Source of the DNA: Acidobacteriota bacterium
GTDB taxonomy: Bacteria > Acidobacteriota > UBA6911
Length of the DNA: 7,558 nucleotides
Assembly (NCBI GenBank): GCA_017860075.1
Contig: JAFNAH010000178.1
Coordinates: 1 to 7,558, forward strand
Reading direction: 5' to 3'
Below are positions 1 through 5,554 of this stretch, one piece after another. Position 1 is the first letter of the stretch. Every line of letters begins with the position of its first letter. The notes beneath the pieces were generated by a model. The model was not told the origin of the DNA. It did no database searches and was given only the letters and a program-made list of their open reading frames with translations. A program made the translations under genes and the position numbers.

Positions 1-213
1 GTCGTAGCGGTCCTTCGCTACCTGCGCAGCGCCGATGAAGTCGACCATCACGTGTTCGTGCATGAGCGTCATCCCGAGATCCTGCGCCGGGACGGCGCCC
101 CGCACCGTCATGGCCACCTCAGGCGCAGTCAACGAAGAAGCGCCTTTCGACGGGACCAGGCATAATCCCGCAAGTGAAAGGAGGAATTCCCGTCGGGCCA
201 TGGCGTCTGTCAT
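1..213 (-). CDS. Phosphotriesterase-family metal-dependent hydrolase, N-terminal part (cut by window edge)
   Basis: The first 71 codons of a gene running off the left edge. Seen: the reading MTDAMARREFLLSLAGL has a twin-arginine leader (R7-R8, then F10-L11 and a hydrophobic stretch to about V20), so export by Tat is likely. The mature N-terminus has the signature of the phosphotriesterase/PHP family: TVRGAVP, then LGMTLMHEHVMVDF, where H52 and H54 form the HxH that binds the binuclear metal centre in the amidohydrolase fold. Family members hydrolyse phosphotriesters, lactones or related esters; the substrate cannot be told from this fragment. The start at 213 is preferred because GGAG lies 7 nt upstream on the minus strand; a second in-frame ATG at 201 would shorten the leader but keep the RR motif. 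The remaining metal ligands and the C-terminus are outside the window. Upstream on its strand lies the repeat-rich spacer at 214-1066. Confidence 0.85.
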   Translation of the reverse strand, partial: MTDAMARREFLLSLAGLCLVPSKGASSLTAPEVAMTVRGAVPAQDLGMTLMHEHVMVDFIGAAQVAKDRYD

Positions 214-310
214 CCTGTTTCTCCGTTGCTCTATTCAAGATAGCCCGCTGCCCCACACGAATGCAACGACGCTGTTCAACCCCTTCAGGGTTGGCACCTG
301 TTAATCACCC

Positions 311-362
311 TGATCCCCGGGATTTACACCCCGGGCTGTTGTATTCGACGCTTTCAGCGTCG
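311..362 (+). repeat. REP-like palindromic unit A
   Basis: Two short palindromes in tandem. The first pairs CCCGGG at 315-320 with CCCCGGG at 329-335. The second is the 7-bp stem CGACGCT / AGCGTCG with a 3-nt TTC loop (346-362). The 12-nt core CACCCCGGGCTG at 327-338 recurs inverted at 492-503 in unit B. Two-palindrome units of this kind resemble dispersed REP elements of bacterial genomes; whether this one is dispersed in its own genome cannot be seen here. Confidence 0.55.
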
Positions 363-461
363 GCGGCTTCGATCGCGGCTGCCAGCAGCGCCGTCCCGCC
401 ACCACCAGCGGATCAACGGGCTGAACGGCCTGATGATGCTCACCCCCCGGATACAATATCT

Positions 462-522
462 CGTAAGCGATCCCGGAGGGGGCGAACAGGCCAGCCCGGG
501 GTGCAAACCCGTAGGCGCTAAC
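462..522 (-). repeat. REP-like palindromic unit B (inverted relative to A)
   Basis: Read on the minus strand this follows the same plan as unit A: a GCGC-containing lead, a GGGTTTGCACCCC-like stretch, the core CACCCCGGGCTG (complement of 492-503), then a GTTCG and a C-rich/G-rich hairpin (TCCGGGA near 470-478). The two units face each other across about 100 bp, the arrangement called BIME in enterobacterial REP literature. Its GCGCTAAC (515-522) is the inverse of GTTAGCGC at 766-773 in unit C. Confidence 0.5.
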
Positions 523-552
523 TTATGCTCATGGCTCCTTCGCACACCCCAA

Positions 553-593
553 CCTGGACTTTAACTTGGACCTGGACGTGGACTTGGATCTGG
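553..593 (+). repeat. Degenerate hexamer array, left arm (TGGACx units)
   Basis: Consecutive degenerate copies of a six-base unit (TGGACC, TGGACG, TGGACT, TGGATC), which read through as alternating Asp and Leu/Val in one frame. The complement of 575-585 is AAGTCCACGTC, which is identical to 699-709 in the right arm, so the two arms are inverted copies able to base-pair across a loop of about 110 nt. Confidence 0.65.
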
Positions 594-698
594 TCTGGCG
601 CTTGTCGCGCAGCCGCAACCGCAGAAAACCGGCCACCTCCTGCATTAATCATTCAGAATGCTCCAGAGAAAGCGCAGGGCGTGAGAACACACTGGTCA

Positions 699-766
699 AA
701 GTCCACGTCGAAGTCCAGGTCCAGGTCTACGTCCAGGTTCGACGACGCGACGAAATCCAGTCCAGG
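699..766 (+). repeat. Degenerate hexamer array, right arm (GTCCAG units)
   Basis: Repeated GTCCAG/GTCCAC/GTCGAA units over about 65 bp, the complement of the left arm at 553-593. The 11-mer GTCCAGGTCTA at 719-729 is repeated exactly at 5400-5410, about 4.7 kb away, showing that this repeat type is dispersed in the window. The open frame through it has biased composition (alternating Val and charged or polar residues) and I do not regard it as a gene. Confidence 0.65.
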
Positions 767-798
767 TTAGCGCTTATGGGGTGCAAACCCCGGGGTTG
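766..798 (+). repeat. REP-like unit C (partial)
   Basis: GTTAGCGC at 766-773 followed by GGGGTGCAAACCC at 778-790 and CGGGG. The 13-mer GGGGTGCAAACCC is identical to 498-510 in unit B, while the GTTAGCGC edge is inverted relative to GCGCTAAC at 515-522. The second hairpin seen in units A and B is absent, so this looks like a truncated unit. With unit B it brackets the two hexamer arms. Confidence 0.5.
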
Positions 799-1066
799 AT
801 CGGACCTGCCGCACAGCCCAACCCTGAAGTGCTTGGACGGCGATCGCCCCACGAGACATGAGTACTTCAATTTCCAGCGTCTGAATCACGGTCACATTCT
901 TGGCATTCTGTCAGCTGCATGCGGCCATGATCGCAGTGTGCGGCCGTCTCCACGAGGTGCATTCATCTCCCTCCCATGGCCACGCAGTACCAGGGAGATG
1001 CGACGGGCCGCCGATCCGTCCTGCCGACAGAGAGAACTGCGGCGCGATCCTGCGGGGGGTATATGT

Positions 1067-1231
1067 TCAGCTCTTCTTTGATGTCACCGCAAAAAAGGAA
1101 CGATACTGCTGTTCAACGCGAACACTGGAACATTTCGGACAGCGGACCTTCTTCCTGTCATGCTCGCTGACCGTCATCACGAGCGTGAACTTCTTGCGGC
1201 ATTTGTTGCAGGCGTAATCATAACTTGGCAT
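1067..1231 (-). CDS. FmdB-family zinc ribbon protein, 54 aa
   Basis: A small protein beginning MPSYDYACNKC and ending FFAVTSKKS. This is the layout of the FmdB/CxxC_CxxC putative regulatory family: an aromatic-rich start, a first knuckle C8-x2-C11, a spacer of about 20 residues, a second knuckle C31-x2-C34, and a basic tail with an FFAxTSKKS-like end. The four cysteines should bind one zinc ion. The family was named after a regulator next to formamidase/amidase genes, but for most members the function is unknown, so no specific role is claimed. The start at 1231 is supported by GGAGG 8 nt upstream and by a sigma70-type promoter further up. Length is normal for the shortest family members, and the frame is intact to its TGA. 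It is transcribed divergently from the NahK-like operon, with 144 bp between them. Confidence 0.85.
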   Translation of the reverse strand: MPSYDYACNKCRKKFTLVMTVSEHDRKKVRCPKCSSVRVEQQYRSFFAVTSKKS

Positions 1232-1276
1232 ACGCAACCCTCCGGGTAGGCAGTTACCGATTCACGTATCGAATCC

Positions 1277-1305
1277 TTTTTACCGAGTCCTGGCCTGTTT
1301 TTCAA
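1277..1305 (-). promoter_or_regulatory. Sigma70-type promoter for the FmdB-type gene
   Basis: On the minus strand TTGAAA (1305-1300, five of six to the -35 consensus), an exact 17-nt spacer, then TAAAAA (1282-1277, four of six to the -10). Transcription would begin near 1270, giving a leader of about 40 nt that includes the GGAGG ribosome site of the gene starting at 1231. Confidence 0.5.
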
Positions 1306-1375
1306 GGTTCTCACGGCCGCGCCTGATCGTCTTCCAAAACTAGGTGCTGTAGGTCGCACTGCTTCAGGCTAGAAT

Positions 1376-2725
1376 ATGCGCATTGCCGAGGAGCGGATGA
1401 GCACAACGATTCAGATACCCCTGCAGGATCGCCTGGTGGGCGAAGAGTATCCCACCGCTCTTGCGGCCAGGATCGCCTCGAGGTTTGATCTGCCCGGACC
1501 GGTGGAGGCCTATGATTTCGCGGAGAAGGGCAATATAAACCAGCACACGTTCCTCATCACCGGAGGCCCTCCGCCGGTACGGCGGGAGTTTCTGCTCCAG
1601 TGCATAAACCAGCAGGTCTTCACACGGCCCAGGACAGTCATGGCCGCCATGATTGCCTGCCTCGATGCCCAACGGCGAGGCGTGGCGGCGGGACTTCTGC
1701 CGGCGGACCAGGAGTGGGAGACCATCACGCTGGTTCCGACGCGGCAGGGAGATGCTTTTCTTGAATTCGAGAGTCGGCGCGGAAAGACCTGGTGGCGACT
1801 CATGGTAAAAATCAGCGGTTGCCGGACTTTCAAGAGTCTGGGCGAAATCCAGGACCGCGGGGAGCGGCTTGCACTGGCGGAGCAGGCCGGGCGCGGCCTT
1901 GCGATCTACGGGGACCTTACGGCCGACATGGACACGAGCAACCTGGTCAGCCCGCTGCCCGGTTACCGCAACACGCGGGTGTACTTCGACCAGCTCCAGT
2001 CCGTCCTGCTCGGCAACCGCATTCTCGAGGACGCCGTACCGTTGCTCCCTGCTGACCCGATTGTCCGACAGAGCACCGAGCAGCACTACCTCGTCCATCT
2101 GCCGCCGGAAGAAAGCCAGAGGAGGGTCGAGGACCCGGAATTGCGGCACTTCATCGACCTCGCGCGCGGCCATAGAGAGTTCGGACTTACGCTGCTGCGG
2201 GGGATGGGGGACGGAACGATCCGCACCGTGGCTATCCACGGCGACACCAAGCTGGACAATTTCCTGTTCAGCCGGGAGACCGGAAGGGTCAAGGCCATGG
2301 TGGACCTCGACACGATCATGCCCCATACGTGGCTGGCGGATTGGGGGGACATGGTCCGGTCGCTCGTAAACGTCGCCGGCGAAAAAGAGAGGGATCTCCG
2401 AAGTGTCGTCGTCGACATGGACATCTACAGGGCGCTCGCGCGCGGCTTCCTCGGGGCAGCACGGAAAGTGACGGGCGCCGAGGTCGAGCTCATGGCGGAT
2501 GCCGTTGAGATTATCGCGCTCGAGCTGGGCATACGCTTTATGACCGACTACTTGCGGGGGGACACATATTTCAAGCTGAGCCCTACCGACCCGCCCGACC
2601 TGAACAAGGTTCGCGGGATGGTGCAGTTGACGCTTTTCGAGAGGTTGCGTGACAACGGCGAGGCCGCCCGGCAATGCATCGCGGAGCTCTCGTCGCGCGG
2701 CTCCGGCCTTGGCAGCCGGGAGTAG
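1376..2725 (+). CDS. NahK-like N-acetylhexosamine 1-kinase / APH-family phosphotransferase
   Basis: 449 aa in the phosphotransferase enzyme (APH) fold. Seen: an N-terminal FDLPGPVEAYDFAEKGNIN (about residues 41-59) that parallels the nucleotide-loop region of NahK, then FLLQCINQQVFTRP; the catalytic loop H288-G-D-T-K-L-D-N295 with D290 as expected base; the metal-binding V-D310-L-D312-T; and ELGIRFMTDYLRGDTYF near the C-terminus, which NahK shares. NahK phosphorylates GlcNAc/GalNAc at the anomeric position using ATP in the cytoplasm. Substrate specificity here is inferred from homology and from the phosphohexomutases downstream. It is longer than the roughly 360-residue bifidobacterial enzyme, with extra sequence in the middle. 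An in-frame ATG at 1397 (MSTTIQIP) follows GAGGAG only 3 nt upstream and could be the true start; TAGAAT at 1370-1375 would be a -10 for that start but has no good -35. First gene of the operon. Confidence 0.8.
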   Translation: MRIAEERMSTTIQIPLQDRLVGEEYPTALAARIASRFDLPGPVEAYDFAEKGNINQHTFLITGGPPPVRREFLLQCINQQVFTRPRTVMAAMIACLDAQRRGVAAGLLPADQEWETITLVPTRQGDAFLEFESRRGKTWWRLMVKISGCRTFKSLGEIQDRGERLALAEQAGRGLAIYGDLTADMDTSNLVSPLPGYRNTRVYFDQLQSVLLGNRILEDAVPLLPADPIVRQSTEQHYLVHLPPEESQRRVEDPELRHFIDLARGHREFGLTLLRGMGDGTIRTVAIHGDTKLDNFLFSRETGRVKAMVDLDTIMPHTWLADWGDMVRSLVNVAGEKERDLRSVVVDMDIYRALARGFLGAARKVTGAEVELMADAVEIIALELGIRFMTDYLRGDTYFKLSPTDPPDLNKVRGMVQLTLFERLRDNGEAARQCIAELSSRGSGLGSRE

Positions 2726-2797
2726 CCACGGGATGTGCGGAGGTGCGCACCTTCCCGACACAGAAGGGTAACAGGTCAGGCTGGTGGACGTTCGACG

Positions 2798-4165
2798 ATG
2801 CGAGAGCTGAAGATCAGCACATCGTGGGTTCGGGGAGTGGTAGGGGACGCGCTGACGCCCGAACTGGTGGTTCATTTCGCGGCCGCTTTCGGCACGTGGG
2901 TCGACGGTGAGCCTGTCGTCATCGGCAGAGATACGCGCCGGTCGTCGAACATGCTCCGCGCCGCGGTGTGCGCGGGGTTGATGTCACCCGGGTGCGAAGT
3001 CATCGACCTGGGCGTGTGTCCCACGCCGCTGGTTTCGTTCGCCGTCCGCGAACTGGGTTGCGCCGGGGGCATTTCCATCACCGGCAGCCACAACGACTCT
3101 GAGTGGAACGCCCTCAAGTTCGTCGGGCCCGACGGAGCCCTGCTCAACTCGGTGCGCGGAGAGGAACTCCTGGACATCTACCACGCCTCGACCTTCGCAG
3201 CCGCACCGTCAGACCGGCTGATGCCCGTCACGGGGGCGCCGCAGATTCAGGACCGCTACCTTGAACACCTGCTGGCGACCCTCAACGCAGACCCGATACG
3301 GCAGCGAAAGTTCACCGTCGCCATGGACTTCTGCAACGGAGCATGTGCAGGACTGGCCGAGAGGTTCCTGCAGGAATTGAACTGCAAGCTCCTGCCCATT
3401 CACGCGCAGCCCAAGGAGGTCTTCGCCCATCCACCCGCACCGACGCCCTCGAACATGGGCACCCTGGTTTCAGAGATGCGGCGCTCGAGAGCGGACCTCG
3501 GTGCAGCGGTCAACATCGATGGTGACAGGATTGCGTTTGTTACCGGCGAGGGATTCCCGCTTTCGGAGGAGTATACTCTCCCGCTCGCGGCGCTCGGGCG
3601 TCTTGCCCGGCGGCCGGGACCGGTCGTGACCAACCTATCCACTTCCCGGATGATCGAATTCGTAGCCCGGGAGTACGGGCAGAAGGTCATCCGCACTTTT
3701 GTGGGTGAGAGCTATGTGATGGACCGCGGGTTCGAGGAAGGTGCGGTTCTCGCCGGCGAGGGTTCAGGCGGTGCCGGTGCCCTGCCCGCCACTACCACGT
3801 TCGACGCGCTTCTGACGCTCGGCCTGATCCTTGAAACCCTGGCAGGGACCAACTCGACCCTGACCACGCTGGCAGGCAAACTCCCCCACCTCGCGATGAG
3901 AAAAGGCGAGTTGCCTTGCGAGCCGGATCAGGCACACCGGGCGCTCGAGGCACTCCGGGTCGCGTACCAGGACCGTTCGCCCGATTGCACCGACGGCGTC
4001 CGGGTCGAGTGGGAGGATGCCTGGATGCACGCCCGCGTCTCCAACACGGAGCCACTTCTGCGCGTGATAGTCGAGGCGGGGGGTGAGGACCGGGCGGACT
4101 GTCTTTTCGAGGAGGCGATGATCTTCGCGCGCCGTGCCCCGGGCAAGGAGAAAGGGGCGAAATGA
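2798..4165 (+). CDS. Alpha-D-phosphohexomutase (GlmM/PMM/PGM-like), paralog 1 with atypical active site
   Basis: 455 aa, a normal family length, with all four domains. The family interconverts hexose 1- and 6-phosphates through a phosphoserine. Seen: LKISTSWVRGVVG start; phosphoserine loop T-G-S97-H-N-D100 (usual Pro is Asp); Mg loop N239-I-D241-G-D243-R244, where the usual first Asp is Asn (AAC); sugar loop G320-E-G-S-G-G; phosphate-binding R413-V-S-N-T-E-P. The EEYTLPLAALGRL stretch after the Mg loop resembles Bacteroidetes-type GlmM. Ser97, His98 and Arg244 remain, so activity may persist, but one of three metal-ligand Asp residues is missing. The start at 2798 is chosen because family homology begins there; the in-frame GTG at 2735 would add 21 unrelated residues. 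It begins 72 nt after the kinase and overlaps the next mutase by 4 nt. Substrate (GlcNAc, glucose or mannose phosphate) is not decided by sequence. Confidence 0.82.
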   Translation: MRELKISTSWVRGVVGDALTPELVVHFAAAFGTWVDGEPVVIGRDTRRSSNMLRAAVCAGLMSPGCEVIDLGVCPTPLVSFAVRELGCAGGISITGSHNDSEWNALKFVGPDGALLNSVRGEELLDIYHASTFAAAPSDRLMPVTGAPQIQDRYLEHLLATLNADPIRQRKFTVAMDFCNGACAGLAERFLQELNCKLLPIHAQPKEVFAHPPAPTPSNMGTLVSEMRRSRADLGAAVNIDGDRIAFVTGEGFPLSEEYTLPLAALGRLARRPGPVVTNLSTSRMIEFVAREYGQKVIRTFVGESYVMDRGFEEGAVLAGEGSGGAGALPATTTFDALLTLGLILETLAGTNSTLTTLAGKLPHLAMRKGELPCEPDQAHRALEALRVAYQDRSPDCTDGVRVEWEDAWMHARVSNTEPLLRVIVEAGGEDRADCLFEEAMIFARRAPGKEKGAK

Positions 4166-5554
4166 CAAACCCGCTCTCGCTGAAGATCAGCCTCGCCGGC
4201 GTCCGCGGTGTAGCCGGAACGTCCCTGACCCCGCAGCTGGTGACCTCTTTCGCCGCAGCCTTCGGCACTTACTGCGGCACGGGATCTATCGTCGTCGGCA
4301 CCGACACCAGGCCTTCCCGGGAGATGCTCACGCACGCGGCCGTGGCAGGACTCTTGAGCGTGGGCTGCACCCCCGTAATCCTCGGGATCGTCCCGCTGCC
4401 TACGCTGCAGAGTCACGTCCGGAAAATCAGCGCCGCCGGGGGAATCTGCATTACCGCGAGCCACAACCCGATGGAGTGGAACGCGCTCAAATTCCTTGGG
4501 TCGGATGGGACCGCGTTGCGCGCCAACCAGTTCGCCGAGTTGACCGACCTCTACCACCAGGGGCTGTATCCGCGGGTCAGTTCTTTCCGGATCCAGGAGT
4601 GCCGTTTTGACGACTCGGCAGTGGCTGCCCACCGTGAGACGATTCTGACCGCGATCAACGAGGTGGCGATTCGATCGCGCCATTTCAAGGTGGCAATCGA
4701 TTGCTGCAACGGCGCAGCCTGCAAAGCCACTCCCGAATTTCTCAAAGCTCTCGGCTGCCAGGTGATCGAAGTGAACACCGATCCCTGCGCGCCCTTTCCA
4801 CGAAATCCGGAGCCGGCGGGGCGAGCCCATCGGGGAGGACTGCACGCTCGCGCTTGTCCTGGACCACGTGCTCCCCCGCCGCCCCGGGCCGGTTGTCGTC
4901 AGCATGTCGACGAGCCGGATGGCCGATGACGTTGCCGCCCGGCACAGCTCAGCCATCCATCGAGCCCGTGTGGGAGAGGTTCATGTGCTCGATCGCATGC
5001 TGGCCGTCGGTTCCAGGATCGGGGGCGAAGGTAACGGGGGCGTGATCGCGCCTTCGATCAATCCATGCCGCGACAGCTTTGTCGCGATGGCGTTCCTGCT
5101 CGAGGCGCTCGCGGAGACCAAGAGTACGGTCAGCGAGCTCCGCGGCCAGCTGCCCTCTTACGCCATGGTGAAGCACAGGATCGCCTGCCGGTCGCGCGAC
5201 GCAACGCCTTTCCTGAGGTTGGTACGCCATCTCTTCAGGAACAACGAGATCGACCTGACGGACGGCGTGAGGGTCCTGTGGCCCGACCGCTGGGTCCACG
5301 TGCGGGCGTCGAACACCGAACCGGTGATCCGCATCATCGCGGAGGCTCCAACGGAAACCGAGGCCAGCCAGCTGGCTCAGCGTGTGATGGAGTACCTACG
5401 TCCAGGTCTAAGTCCAAGTCCAGGTCGAAGCTTCCCAACTGAGGGCAGTGTGCCGACCCGTCGGGACAATGCCTCGGTCGAACGGCACTTCAATCCACAC
5501 TGTCACCCAGCTCACCTGAAACCCTTCGCCGATCCGATACGACGCGGATCGTGA
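4162..5554 (+). pseudogene. Alpha-D-phosphohexomutase paralog 2, disrupted by out-of-frame internal deletion
   Basis: A close relative of the preceding gene, started by ATGA overlap (4162) and thus likely coupled in translation. Residues 1 to about 218 are in frame 1 (LKISLAGVRGVAG; phosphoserine loop T-A-S100-H-N-P; DCCNGAA; ending FPRNPEP at about 4815). From about 4820 the homology continues in frame 2 (GEPIGEDCTLALVLDHVLP, then GEGNGGVI sugar loop near 5024-5041 and RASNTEPVIRI near 5308-5340). Aligned to paralog 1, 36 residues are represented by only 4 nt, so about 104 nt are missing, including the entire DxDxDR Mg loop. As given, no active enzyme can be made. Each half is well conserved with no other stops, so the lesion is recent or an assembly error. 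The 3' end runs into a hexamer array at 5398-5430; homology ends at about MEYL (5397) and the frame stays open to 5554, antisense to the MFS gene. Confidence 0.8.
5398..5430 (+). repeat. Degenerate GTCCAG hexamer array at the end of phosphohexomutase 2
   Basis: Units GTCCAG, GTCTAA, GTCCAA, GTCCAG, GTCGAA in tandem. GTCCAGGTCTA at 5400-5410 is identical to 719-729. The array starts where phosphohexomutase homology ends and encodes PGLSPSPGRS in that frame, so it seems to have replaced or displaced the natural stop. It lies between the convergent mutase and MFS genes, 60 bp from the restored MFS stop at 5490. I see no intrinsic terminator here. Confidence 0.6.

Larger units (their letters stand above)
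214..1066. other. Gene-free, repeat-rich spacer
   Basis: About 850 bp with no supportable protein gene on either strand; the open frames here are short, low-complexity translations of repeats or have no family resemblance. The left half (about 311-798) is filled by three REP-like palindromic units and two GTCCAG-type hexamer arrays, listed separately. The right half (799-1066) has only a 9-bp inverted repeat at 964-1000. It separates two minus-strand genes: the phosphotriesterase-like gene at 1-213 and the FmdB-type gene at 1067-1231. I saw no tRNA, rRNA or recognisable riboswitch. Confidence 0.6.

Noticed and set aside
462..530. Possible cobalamin-type riboswitch because of GCCAGCCCGG
   Set aside because: The conserved B12-box pattern is not present and the sequence is explained better as an inverted copy of the REP-like unit.
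553..766. CRISPR array
   Set aside because: The repeats are six-base degenerate tandem units without spacers of constant length, and no cas genes are present.
525..799. Open frames encoding Asp/Leu- and Val/Gln-rich repeats
   Set aside because: They are translations of the hexamer arrays, without a good ribosome site or family resemblance.
867..962. A 31-codon minus-strand frame (MHLVETAAHCDHG...) preceded by a purine-rich GGAGGGAG
   Set aside because: The ribosome site is reasonable and it contains three Cys, but it is very short, matches no family I know and overlaps another equally short frame. Conservation would be needed to accept it.
2735..2797. Upstream GTG start for phosphohexomutase 1
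   Set aside because: It would add 21 Arg-rich residues with no family homology and would run through the 12-bp palindrome; the ATG at 2798 matches the start of the conserved domain.
1364..2875. A 503-codon open frame on the minus strand, antisense to the kinase
   Set aside because: It lies fully opposite the NahK-like gene, whose motifs are clear. The antisense translation is rich in Arg, Pro and His with no family signature, as expected for a high-GC shadow frame.
3928..4956. A 342-codon minus-strand frame opposite the phosphohexomutases
   Set aside because: The plus-strand frames carry the conserved mutase motifs; the antisense product has no recognisable domain.
5431..5489. Intrinsic terminator between the convergent mutase and MFS genes
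   Set aside because: Only a 5-bp CCGAC/GTCGG stem with a 2-nt loop (5453-5464) and no T-tract on either strand.
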